A DNA stretch of 64,000 nucleotides from Meriones unguiculatus. Lineage: Eukaryota; Chordata; Mammalia; Rodentia; Muridae. The stretch's first letter is position 1. Every line of letters starts with the position of its first letter. Positions 21,051 through 30,905 of the stretch are shown piece after piece. The translations under genes and the position numbers were made by a program. The DNA lies in assembly GCF_030254825.1 (NCBI RefSeq), contig NC_083350.1, positions 109,573,024 to 109,637,023 of the forward strand, read 5' to 3'. The notes under the pieces are model-generated. The model was not told the DNA's origin. It was given only the letters and a program-made list of their open reading frames with translations, and ran no database searches.

Positions 21051-22339
21051 TTCTTGCATAAAGGAAGTAGGAAGCAAGGTGAAAGATGTTATGTATTATT
21101 GATCCCATGCAAAGACACAGTAATACTAGTTATCATTTGGAGAGATGGCATTACTATATATATATTGCATCTAATGAATTTCTATTTATATTTGGCAAGC
21201 ACATTGTGTAGCTGGTGTTCGAAAATTGTATTCAGTAGTTTAATCATTATCAGTTGTATTGGTAATTTTAAACAATTGTATATGTTATCAGGATATTCAG
21301 GGACTTAATTGACTTAAACACTGATCATGGTACCATGACCAATACTCATCTATACAACAAATACTAATAATTATGTTCCAGACATTATACTCACAGAAAG
21401 AGAAGTTAAAACCATAAGTGCATGGAGTATTGGAAGTTTTTATGAGTGAAACAGATTATTTTAAAGTATATAAAGCTATAAATAAAAACATATGGTAAAA
21501 CTTAAGCAGAAAATGAGATAAAATAAGGAGTAGACTCTTGGAAACTTAAAAAAAAGAAATAAACTCTAATGTACTTTCATATCAATAAAGAGTGGATAGT
21601 GAAGAAAAATGACCCATAGAATCAGAGATAAGGGTTGATATCTAGAATTCTAAAAGTTCTCTGGTCAGTTGTGTGGTTCACAACTATACTTCAAACAGCT
21701 ATATATCTTATTTTTAGCTGTGGCTGAATTAAGCCATATATTACTTCATAACTCTTCTAGTTTTGTATTTGAGTATCTAATATTCATTGACTTGTAGAGT
21801 GATACATAGTGGATTCATTCCTAAAAAGAACCACAATAAACAGTCTTCACTCATTTTAAGTAGCCGTACTGGATAATCAGTAACTGACAGAATTCTTAGC
21901 TTCTGACTTAGAAAAATTTAAGTAAATCTGCAAATTAGTGTATTTGTAGTTTTTTAGGACAACAGAAAAAAATAAGGTTCATTAATGAAAAAAATATATG
22001 AAAATGATATATTTAATTAACTGACTATAACTTATAAATTCTAAAACATGATATTATGAATTTAGGGCAATAATGAATATCTTTGAATTCACAATTACTG
22101 GTAATTCTATTTTAATAATAAGCCGAGGATCATTTTCATGTACTTAATGGCTTATTCTCTGCTTAACTGTTCTTATTAGGATTAATTTCTAAATCTTAAT
22201 AATGTAAAAAACATAGAAAACAACTGATATAAGAAATGTCTTCAAGTATGTATGAGAAATAGCACATTCAAATTATATAAACCCACATAAAGCTTTAACA
22301 TGTCTATCAGACTGCAAGAAGAGAAAACACTGGGAATGA

Positions 22340-22640
22340 GAATATACTGTAGTTAAATATGGACCAAAACCAATTTAGGGAAAAAAGGCCTATTTCAGTT
22401 TACAGATCAGGGAAAGAACTCACAGCTGGGAACCTTCGGATAGGAATTGAAGCTGAGACCTGGTGGAACACTTCTTACCAGCTTGCTCTTAATGGCTACA
22501 TCAGTTTGCCTTTTCACATTCAGCTCATAACCACCTGCCCAGATTTTGAAACAGCAATCATGAACGAGGCATCAACCAGAATAAAGACTCAGAGATCTTA
22601 GCAATTTGGGCAGTGAGTGCACACAGATGAAATGTAATAG
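22340..22640 (+). repeat. Possible old rodent interspersed repeat
   Basis: The run of phrases GAACTCACAGCTGGGAA, ACCAGCTTGCTC, then CATAACCACCTGCCCAGA resembles a repeat common in rodent genomes, but I cannot name the family with confidence. An 80-codon open frame inside it (22359-22601) shows no domain and is probably incidental. Confidence 0.3.
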
Positions 22641-22864
22641 ACAGGAGTGAAGCAAATCCCTTTTCCTGTACCTGTATACACACTTAGGGCAGCTATGAGC
22701 ATTCTTTCAATCTCTAATTTAGATTAGAGAATAAAAAAACAAAACAAAACAAAACAAAAAAAAAACAAGAACAACAAAAACCTACAGGAGCAAAACATTA
22801 GAAAGTGTGTTTTTTACTTTTCTTCTGAGTCCATTGTTTTGTAAACAAAAATTCCAAATATTTT

Positions 22865-23225
22865 ATTTTACCAATAATGACTCGGGAGCCAGATGCTGGG
22901 GTCAAAGCCTAGTAACTCAGAGAGGCCGAGAAAGCACCCAGTTGACCTTCCAACTCAGCTGACCTTCCAGAAGGAAAAAGCCCCTTCTCCTTCTGTGTAC
23001 TGTCTTAAAAACCCTTCAAACTGAATGTCCGTCCTTTTCACTTCCTATGTATCTTCCGGACTTTCACTCCTGTCTGTGTTTCACTTTCTATCCACCTTCT
23101 AGACTGCCTTTACTAGCTATGTTTTTTTTCCTATGTTCAGTCCATGTCAAATAGTTGTATGCTACATGTCTTGACCTGTGGTTGACTTTATTTAATCCTG
23201 TTTACAGAAAACTCTTGGATTAAAG
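22865..23225. repeat. Unclassified repeat-like, C/T-rich segment
   Basis: Less AT-rich than its flanks, starting AATGACTCGGGAGCCAGA and ending near GGATTAAAGG, next to a (TTTTC)n tract. It is reminiscent of tRNA/B1-associated rodent repeats in minus orientation. Assignment uncertain. Confidence 0.3.
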
Positions 23226-24025
23226 GTCTTTTCTTTTCTTTTTTCTTTTTCTTTTTCTTTTTGTGCAGTACACAATCTTGGGTTTCACATAGTGATTAAA
23301 TATCCTGTAACATTTCATTCTTGAATTTCAAGGGAATTTGTAAGTAAAGAATAGAAGTACTTTAATTAGCTATTTTTAGGTTTGTTTTACTTAAATGTGC
23401 CTTAGTTCTCTTTCTGTTAATGGCTATAGCCTTGCCATTTAATATTGAATGAGATGCAGAAATACAAAAATAGAAAATTATAAATTCATATAAAATGTAG
23501 AATCCATTATTATTCTTTTTCTCTATATGACCTAAATTGCTTTGACATAATTGCATCAAAATTCAAAATGAGGATTTTGAGGGAAGGGCTTAGTAATTTA
23601 ATATGGGAAAACATATTAAATGTCATGACAGTGGCAATATGTTAGAGTCTAAATATGTTATAAATGAAATGAAGCTCAGAAAATGAATAATATCCATGAA
23701 TAAAATACTGCTTAAAACATATTTTACTTAAATATTATAGGTGATATTGTATCACATTTAATAAAGTAGATAAAAGATGATATAGTAGAAACATGAACTC
23801 AATATTGTTTTTCTCAAATAGAATAGTTTAACTATGTCAATATGTATAATATGTATATATAAATATGAAAATTAAATATCATTGAACACTACTACCAAAT
23901 AAACTATATATAAATGTGTGTATGCATATGTGTGTATATATGTATATGTTTTGTTAACTGTTGTTCTATTATAGCACATTGCTGTACTCTGTTGTGTAAA
24001 TACATTCAACTGAAAATGAAAAGGA

Positions 24026-24042
24026 ACAGAGACTTAACTTTT
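24026..24042. repeat. Target-site duplication, left copy (17 bp)
   Basis: ACAGAGACTTAACTTTT, repeated exactly at 24959-24975. The right copy is followed by AAAAA, giving an L1-endonuclease-like nick context TTTT/AA on the plus strand. That agrees with the poly(T) end of the insertion being at the left. Confidence 0.93.
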
Positions 24043-24581
24043 TTTTTATTTTTATTTTTTAATATTAATCACAGGTTATTTACTTTGTATCCCAGCTGTA
24101 GCCCCCTTCCTCTCCCTCATCTCCTCTCTGTCCCTTTCCAAGTCCACTGCTAGGTGAGGTCCTCCTCCCATTCCATCTGACCCTAGCTCATCAGGTATCT
24201 TCAGTACTGGCTGCAGTGTCCTCCTCTGTGCCCTAGCAAGGCTATTCCTCCCTCAAGGGCAGGGGGAGGTAAAGAAGTCAGTCCTTGAGTTCATGTCAGA
24301 AATAGTTCCTGTTCCTCTTACTAGGGAAACACACTTGGATACTGAGCTACCATGGGCTACATCTGAGCAGGAGTTCTAGGTTCTATCCATACATGGTCCT
24401 TGGTTGGAGAAACAGTCTCATAGAGGACCCCCGTGTCCTAATATATACTGTCTTTGTGGAGCTCCTGTCCTCTCCCGGTCATATTAACTCCCCCTTTTAT
24501 CTTGTGATTCTCTGCACTCTGCCAAAGGTTTGGTTATGAGTCTCCACATCTGCTTTGATATGCTGCAAGGCAGAGTCTTTT
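24043..24581 (-). mobile_element. L1 3' UTR segment of a chimeric retrocopy
   Basis: Minus-strand L1 3' UTR with poly(T) at its left edge against the target duplication. It stops within the 3' UTR at about 24581, where plus-strand retroviral sequence begins. A short further piece of the same 3' UTR, from slightly upstream in the L1, lies inverted at 24911-24957. Together they read as one twin-primed insertion. Confidence 0.85.
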
Positions 24582-24909
24582 AGATCAGACCTCTACTCTT
24601 ACCTGATGTGTCTAAAACAAAAAGGGGGAACTGTAGAGAGCTGCAGAATGCTATGCCTTAAAGATGGAGCTGGTTTCCGCCTTCCACCTTCCTGATTGTG
24701 AGTGCTCTCTGTCACAAACAACTCCACATTTGGCTAAGGCTGAGGATCTGGCTTGCTTCCATGTATGTGGACCTATCTGCATTGCCCACGTGGCACGCTG
24801 GGGTTGGCTACCCAGAGGCTATTTAAGCTGTGGGCTGGATTTCCCCAGGGTCAGATGATTGTTCAAGGTTCCTGAATAAACTGCATTGAAAAAAAAAAAA
24901 AAAAAAAAA
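24582..24909 (+). mobile_element. Processed ERV 3' end: polypurine tract, LTR and poly(A)
   Basis: Starts AGATCAGACC upstream of the polypurine tract. The LTR begins at 24632, with TATTTAA, AATAAA at 24875-24880, then CTGCATTG and a poly(A) of about 21 bases. Absence of any LTR sequence after the poly(A) shows it was copied from polyadenylated RNA and is not a solo LTR. The poly(A) is followed directly by plus-sense L1 3' UTR. Confidence 0.88.
24664..24858 (+). other. Conserved short open frame inside the LTR
   Basis: A 64-codon frame beginning MELVSAFHLP and ending PRVR, spanning most of U3. The same frame is open at 54587-54781 and, in a variant, at 13598 onward, but it has a stop in the 53.2-kb copy. 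No known domain. Probably incidental. Confidence 0.3.
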
Positions 24910-24958
24910 GAAAGACAAATGGGATGGACATGGGAAGTAGGAGAAAACAAGAAACAGG
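24910..24958 (+). mobile_element. Inverted L1 3' UTR piece of the chimera
   Basis: GAAAGACAAATGGGATGGAC and onward, in L1 sense orientation, immediately after the LTR poly(A). It precedes, in L1 order, the 3' UTR part lying antisense at 24043-24581. It supplies the link showing that the LTR RNA copy and the L1 were joined before or during integration. Confidence 0.8.
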
Positions 24959-24975
24959 ACAGAGACTTAACTTTT
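24959..24975. repeat. Target-site duplication, right copy (17 bp)
   Basis: Exact match to 24026-24042, bounding the chimeric insertion 24043-24958. Confidence 0.93.
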
Positions 24976-25759
24976 AAAAATTTCATCTGTAAGAAAATAT
25001 TGGTGTTCATATTAACTGAATGGTAGTTCAGGTGTATCACAACTTCCCCAAACTGATTCATTTTCTCTTATTTACAACTCTGAAGCATGAGCTATCCAGA
25101 AATGAATAATGAACAGAGCAGCTGGACTTCTGCAGCTCAGCTGAAATACACAGTACTATAAATAAATTAATATCTTTATGTCTGTGCTATGGCCAAAGTG
25201 TTTTTTTTTTCTCATGGAGATTAAGACTTGAAGAATCTTCTGAGCTCTTTTGGAGCCAATAAGTTCATCAACAAGCTACAAAGGTATAGTACTGTGTAGG
25301 ATTAAAATAGAAAATGAGCACAGCTAGTTAACCTGTTTGAGGGAAGAGAAGAACCAACATTTTAAAGGAGAATTTGATCACATTTTGTGATTATGCATCC
25401 AGGAAATGTCTGAGAGGAGAGAATAACTCATTGCCAGCACAGCTGTGACCTGGAGTGAGGAAATGATGAGATACAATGCAGCTGTGATGCAGGCATCGGA
25501 GGGATAACACAACATTGCTCTGAATACAAATCCTGGAAAGCAATTCCCCTAAGGAGCCTTTGGACACACAAAAGGTGAGCATAGCCTTCTTTTCAACCCC
25601 CCCCACTTATAAAGAAAAAAAATTCTAAAAAATATATAAACCAGGTGGAAAAAAATTCCAAAATATTTTTCATTTTATTCTTCTGAGCTTTGACTTGTAG
25701 AAGAAATACATGAAATTACTTCACGAATGAAAATATAAATTTGGAACAATATTTCATAA
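24976..25759. other. Intergenic DNA, nothing recognised
   Basis: Mixed-composition unique sequence. No gene, SINE or LINE seen. A short C-run lies near 25600. Confidence 0.5.
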
Positions 25760-26260
25760 AGTTTTTATTCTTTTTTCAATTAATTAATTAATAATACATC
25801 TGGATTTCAGGTTCCTCTCCATCCTTTCCTCGCAGTCCTTTCCAAATACCTTCCCTCCCCTCACCCCACCTTCCTTTCTGCTCAAAGAAGGAGAGGCTTC
25901 TTTTGGGCATCAACCAGCCTAGCCATATCAAGTTGAAGTAGGATTAGAGGTCATCTTCTTCTATTAAGAGTAGACAAAACAGCCCAGTTCCAGGAAGGAG
26001 TCCAAAGGCAGGCAACATAGTCAGAGACAGCCCCTGCTCCAGGTATTAGAAGAACCACATGAGAATCAAGTCGCACATCTTCTACATGTGTGTAAGGAGC
26101 CTAGGTCCAGCCCATGTGTACTCCTTGGTTGTTGCTTCAGTTTCTGTGAGCCCATATAGGCCAAGGTTAATTGATTCTGTAGGTTTTCTTGTGTCATGGA
26201 CCTCTCTTGCTTCTTCCATCCTTGCTCCACATCTTCGATGAGTTTCTTAAGCTCTGTCTA
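25760..26260 (-). mobile_element. Old Lx-type L1 3' end fragment
   Basis: An antisense 3' UTR of a different, older rodent L1 lineage: a pyrimidine-rich block near 25810-25880, then AGACAGCCCCTGCTCCAG and AGCCCATGTGTACTCC, which resemble Lx 3' UTR sequence. It abuts another L1 at about 26262. Confidence 0.6.
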
Positions 26261-26261
26261 A

Positions 26262-26694
26262 TGTTTATTACAATTTATTCACTGTGTATATCAGTTGTAG
26301 CCCCCTCCCTCATCCCTTCCTAATATCCTCTTTCTTCTCCTCCCATGCCTCTCCCTCAGTCCACTTATAGGGGAGGTCCTCTTCCTATTCCATCTGACCC
26401 CAGCCTATTAAGTCTCACCAGGACTGGCTACATTGTCTCCCTCTTTGGCCTGGTAAGGCTGCTCCCCTGTCTTGGGAAGGTGATCAACGAGCCAGCCCAT
26501 GAGTTCATGTCAGACAATCCCTGTTCCCCTTACTAGGACACCCACTTGGAGACTGAGCTTCCATGGACTACATCTGTTTAGTGGTTCTAGGTTATCTCCC
26601 TGCATGGTCCTTGGGTGGAGTATTAGTCTCAGAAAATAAGCATCTGCCCAGTTTTGTTGTTGTTGTTGTTATTGTTGTTGTTCTGGTTTTTCTC
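26262..26694 (-). mobile_element. 5'-truncated L1, 3' UTR only
   Basis: Antisense 3' UTR starting at its poly(T)-like end (TTTATTACAATTTATTCACTG) and ending in a (TTG)n-rich stretch at about 26658-26690. It meets a plus-strand L1 3' UTR at about 26697. Confidence 0.8.
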
Positions 26695-26696
26695 AT

Positions 26697-27245
26697 TCAG
26701 AACTCCTAAAGAAGCCACCTAGCAGCTTATCAAAACAGATTCATAATCAAACCTTGGGCAGAGTGCAGGGAATCATATGAAAGAAAGAGGAGTTAGTAAG
26801 ACCTAGAGAGGACAGGAACTCCACAATGACCAAATATATCTGGGCACAGTGGTCTTTTCTGAGACTGATCTCCAACCAAGAACCATGCATAGATATGACC
26901 TAGAACCCCTGCTCAGGCGTAGTCCGTGGCAGCTCAGTATCCAAGTGGGTTCACTAGTAAGGGGAAAAGGGACTATCTCTGACAAGAACTCAATGGCAGG
27001 CTCTTTGCCCCCCCCCTCCCAAGGGAGGAGCAGCCTTGCTGGGCCACAGAGGCAGACATTGCACCCAGCCTTGAAGAGACCTGATATTCTAGGGTCAGAT
27101 GGAAGGGGAGGAGGACCTCCCCTATCAGTGGACTTAGAGCAGGGCAGGGAGAAGATGAGGGAGGGAGAGTGGGTTTAGGAGGGAATGAGGGAGGGACTAC
27201 AGCTGGGATACATAGTAAAGAAACTGTAATTAATATACATAGAAA
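26697..27245 (+). mobile_element. 5'-truncated L1, 3' UTR only
   Basis: Plus-strand L1 3' UTR with the older-type ending (GGGACTACAGCTGGGATACA, then GTAATTAATA). No coding sequence remains; the open frame at 26849-27178 is 3' UTR translated by chance. Confidence 0.82.
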
Positions 27246-27246
27246 T

Positions 27247-27458
27247 GAAGCTAAACAAGAAGGAGGGCCATGGGTAAGATGATCAGTCCTCAGTCAGAAA
27301 GACAAATAGGATGGACATTGGAAGAAAGGAAAAACAGGAAACAAGACAGGAGCCTACCACAGAGGGACTATGAAAGACAATACCCAGCAGTGTATCAAAG
27401 CAGATGCTGACACTCTTAACCAAACTTTGGGCAGAGTGCAGGGAATCTTATGAAAGAA
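27247..27458 (+). mobile_element. L1 3' UTR, left part (partner 28297-28425)
   Basis: Plus-strand older-type L1 3' UTR interrupted after CTTATGAAAGAAGGAGG. It resumes at about 28297 with GGATAGGAGCTC, the next segment in L1 order. Confidence 0.78.
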
Positions 27459-28296
27459 GGAGGAAATGATGAGATTTGCAGGTAAATAGTGGGAACTGGA
27501 AAGGATCATCCTGAGTGAGCTATACCAGAAGCAGAAAGACACACATAGTATATACTCACTCATGTAGACATATAATATAGGATAAACCTACTAAAATCTG
27601 TACATCTAAAGAAACTAACCAAGAGAGAGGACTCTGACTAAAATGCTCAATCCCCATCCCAAAAGGCAAAGTAGATGGACATCAGAAGAAGAAGAAAACA
27701 GGAAACAAGCTAGGAACCTGCCACAGAGGGTCTCTGAAAGACTATGCTGTGCAGACTATCAAAGCAGATGCTGAGCCTGATGGTCAACTGTTGGGCAGAG
27801 TGAATGGAATTTTATGTAAGAAGTGGGAAATAGTAAGAGCTGGAGAGTGCCGGGTCTCCACAAGGAGAGCAACAAAACGAGAAAATTTGAACACAGGGAA
27901 CTTCCCAAAGACTCATACTCCAACCTAGTACCATGCATGGAGATAACCGAGAACCCCTGCACAGATGTAGCCCATGGCAGTTTAGTGTCCAACTGGGTTA
28001 CATAGTAATGGGAATAAGGACTGCCTCTGACATAATCTGATTGGCCTGCTCTTTGATCACCTCCCCCTGAGTGGGGAGCAGCCTTACCAGGCCACAGAAG
28101 AAGACAGTGCAGCCACTCCTAATGAGATATGAAAGACTAATATCAGAAGGAAGGAGAGGAAGACCTCTCCTATCAGTGGACTTGGGGAGGGGCATGCATC
28201 GAGAAGGGGGAGGGAGGGTGGGATCAGGAGGGGAGGAAGGAGGGGTTTATGGGGGGGATACAAAGTGAATAAAGTGTAATTAATAAAAGTTAAAAA
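27459..28296 (+). mobile_element. 5'-truncated young-type L1 nested in an L1 3' UTR
   Basis: Contains the last about 35 codons of ORF2 (KFAGK-like region through the stop) and a complete young-type 3' UTR ending AATAAAGTGTAATTAATAAAA. It sits inside another L1 3' UTR (27247-27458 and 28297-28425). Confidence 0.82.
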
Positions 28297-28425
28297 TATC
28301 TGGAAGGGATAGGAGCTCTATAAGGAGAGGGAAAAATATCTGGGCACAGGGGTCTTTTCTGAGACTGATATTCCAACCAAGGCCCATTCATGGATATGAC
28401 CTAGAACCCCTGCACAATTCAGTGT
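28297..28425 (+). mobile_element. L1 3' UTR, right part (partner 27247-27458)
   Basis: Continues the interrupted L1 3' UTR from GGATAGGAGCTC to ACCTAGAACCCCTGCACAA, where the copy stops without a tail. Confidence 0.72.
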
Positions 28426-28439
28426 TCCCTATTTCTTTG

Positions 28440-28744
28440 TATTTAGTTTCTTAGTTTCTATGTATAAATGAGATCATGCAACACTTGCCTTTCTCTGTGT
28501 GTCTTGGCATATTTACTACATTGTCCCCTATTCCTACCCATGTTACTGAAAATTACAGTATCATTCTTTCTAAAAAGATTAGCAATAATCCATTGTTCTC
28601 ATGGTCTCATAATTTCTTCATACATTCACTGGATATCCTTACAACTGTGAGGAATGTGGCCATAATTTCCTGATATACTGATTTCAAACCTTGTGTTTAC
28701 ACACCTAGAAGTAAAATTGCCATATCATTTAAGAATTATTTCAA
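28440..28744 (-). mobile_element. Ancient mammalian L1 remnant, part 1
   Basis: Antisense old L1 (ATGAGATCATGCAACACTTG, then GTCTTGGCATATTTACTACA landmarks of L1M-type 3' regions). It is split by the twin-primed L1 at 28745-30540 and resumes at 30541. Confidence 0.65.
28731..28744. repeat. Target-site duplication, left copy (14 bp)
   Basis: AAGAATTATTTCAA, repeated exactly at 30541-30554, flanking the twin-primed L1. Confidence 0.92.
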
Positions 28745-29243
28745 GCCATGAGCATGGGAGATCTTTCCATCTTCTGATATCTTCTTCTAATTCTTTCTTC
28801 AGAGATTTGAAATTTTTTTCATACAAGTCTTTGACTTCCTTGGTTAGGGTTACTCCGAGGTACCTTATGTCATTTGTGGCTATTGTGAAGGGTGTTGTTT
28901 CCCTAATTTCTTTCTCAGCCCTTTTGTCTTTTGTATACAGGAGGGCTACTGATTTTTTTTTGAGTTAATTTTGTATCCGGCCACTTTGCTGAAGGTGTTT
29001 ATCAGCTGTAGAAGTTCCCTGGTAGAGTTTTTGGGGTCACTCACATATACTATCATATCATCTGCAAATAGTGATAATTTGACTTCTTCCTTTCCAATTT
29101 GTATCTCCTTGATCTCCTTCAACTGTCTTATTGCTCTAGCAAGGACTTCCAGCACTATGTTGAAGAGATATGGAGAGAGTGGGCAGCCTTGTCTTGTCCC
29201 TGATTTCAGTGGGATTGCTTTAAGTTTCTCTCTGTTCAGTTTG
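28745..29243 (-). pseudogene. L1 ORF2 fragment, inverted RT palm
   Basis: Antisense ORF2 fragment containing RQGCPLSPYLFNIV and an intact FADD motif (FADDMIVYVSDP), unlike the full-length copy at 9781, which reads FAED. Only about 165 codons are present, bounded by the inversion junction and the insertion edge. Confidence 0.88.
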
Positions 29244-29812
29244 AGGAATACCGAATGGCAGAGAAGCACTTAAAGAAATGCTCAACCTCACTAGCCATTA
29301 GGGAAATGCAAATCAAAACAACCCTGAGATTTCACCTTACACCCATGAGAATGGCCAAGATCAAAAACTCAAGTGACAACACATGCTGGAGAGGTTGTGG
29401 AGAAAGGGGAACCCTTCTCCACTGCTGGTTGGAATGTAAACTTGTACAACCACTCTGGAAATCAATCTGGCACTTTCTCAGACAACTAGGAATAGCGCTT
29501 CCCCAAGATCCAGCCATACCACTCCTGGGCATATATCCAAAAGAGGCTCAAGTACACAAAAAGGACATTAGCTCAACCATGTTTGTAGCAGCTTTATTTG
29601 TAATAGCCAGAAGCTGGAAACAACCCAGATGCCCCTCAACTGAAGAATGGATGCAGAAATTGTGGTACATCTACACAATGGAATATTACTCAGCAATGAA
29701 AAATAAGGAAATCATGAAATTTGCAGGTAAATGGTGGGATCTGGAAAGGATCACCCTGAGTGGGTTGTCCCAGAAGCAAAAAGACACACATGGTATATAC
29801 TCACTCATATAG
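29244..29812 (+). pseudogene. L1 ORF2 C-terminal fragment
   Basis: Open for about 185 codons to the natural ORF2 stop. It contains the Cys/His segment (CWRGCGERG, HCWLEC, where the second Trp is Leu) and the conserved EYYSAMKNKEI end. It is separated from any start by the inversion, so it is not a gene. Confidence 0.85.
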
Positions 29813-30540
29813 ACATACAACATAGGACAAACCCACTAAAACCTGTGCATCTAAAGAAACTAAGCAAGAGAGGACCCTAACTAAAATGTCCAATCCCCAT
29901 CTGGAAAGGCAAAGAGGATGGACATCAGAAGAAGAAGAAAACAGGAAACAACCTAGGAACCTACCACAGAGGGTCTCTGAAAGCCTCTGCCCTACAGACT
30001 ATCAAAGCAGATGCTGAGCCTGATGGGCAACTGTTGGGCAGAGTGAATGGAATTTTAGGTAAGAACTGGGAAATAGTAAGAGCAGGGTCTCCACAAAGAG
30101 AGCAACAGAACAAGAAAATTTGAACACAGGGAACTTCCCAGAGACTCATACTCCAACCAAGGACTATTCATAGAGATAACCCAGAACCCCTGCACAGATG
30201 TAGCCCAGGGCAGTTCAGAGTCCAATTGGGTTACATAGTAATGGGAAGAGGGACTGCCTCTGACATAATCTGATTGGCCTGCTCTTTGATCACCTCCCCC
30301 TGGGGGGGTGCAGCCTTACCAAGCCATAGTAAAGGACAATGCAGCCACTTTTGATGTGAACTGATAGACTAAGATCAGAAAGGCAAGGAGTACCTCCCCT
30401 ATCAGTGGACTTGGGGAGTGGCATGCATGCAGAGGGAGGAGGGAGGGTGGGATCAGGAGGGGAGGAGGGAGGGGCTTATGGGGGGATGCAAAGTGTAATT
30501 GTAAAGTGTAATTGATGAAAAATTAAAAAAAAATAAAAAA

Positions 30541-30765
30541 AAGAATTATTTCAATGGTTCTTTTGAGGAAAGTGCATGCTAATTTATATATGCTATTCTG
30601 ATTTACATGCCATTAGCATTGTAAGATGCCTCTTCTTTTCTCACATCCTTAATTAGCATTATTTTGTCTTTTGTTGATATGTTCTTTTTGTTTTAATGTG
30701 GATTTCCATTATTAGTAGTGCAGATGATTGAACAGGTTTCGTATGGGTTCTGGTCATTTATGTAT
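30541..30765 (-). mobile_element. Ancient mammalian L1 remnant, part 2
   Basis: Continuation of the antisense old L1 (CTCACATCCTTAATTAGCAT, then TTTTGTCTTTTGTTGATATG). It includes the right target-duplication copy at 30541-30554. Confidence 0.6.
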
Positions 30766-30905
30766 TCTTTTTAAAAGTATTTATTTCTTTATTATGTATA
30801 CCATGTTCTGTCTGCATGTATACTGGCATGCCAGAATAGGGCACTAGACCATGTGGGTTTTGGAGCTTGAATTCAGGGCCTCTGGAAGAGCAGCTCTCTC
30901 TATTT
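30766..30905 (-). repeat. B2-type SINE, 3' part
   Basis: On the minus strand: GCTGCTCTTCCAGAGGCCCT, then AACCCACATGGTCTAG and an A-rich tail at the left edge (AAAAGTATTTATTTC region). The tRNA-derived 5' end is missing. Confidence 0.75.

Larger units (their letters stand above)
20333..24025. other. Intergenic DNA with degenerate repeats
   Basis: AT-rich and mostly unique. It holds a possible B1-like remnant (20918-21050), two unclassified degenerate repeats (22340-22640 and 22865-23225), an (AAAAC)-type A-rich run at 22735-22780 and a (TTTTC)n run at 23225-23263. Short open frames such as 22359-22601 show no recognisable domain. No host gene seen. Confidence 0.5.
28745..30540 (+). mobile_element. 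Twin-primed young-type L1 with 14-bp target duplication
   Basis: The left part (28745-29243) is L1 ORF2 RT sequence in antisense. The right part (29244-30540) is ORF2 C-terminus plus 3' UTR in sense, ending in an A-rich tail. This inverted-5'-part layout is the signature of twin priming during L1 integration. The junction near 29243 reads TTCAGTTT/GAGGAATA. Perfect 14-bp duplications flank it. Confidence 0.93.

Noticed and set aside
22359..22601. 80-codon frame as a small gene
   Set aside because: It lies within repeat-like sequence, with no domain, no conserved context and no promoter evidence.
24632..24889. Solo LTR formed by recombination
   Set aside because: It lacks U5, ends in poly(A) after AATAAA, and carries polypurine-tract sequence upstream, so it is a copy of RNA.
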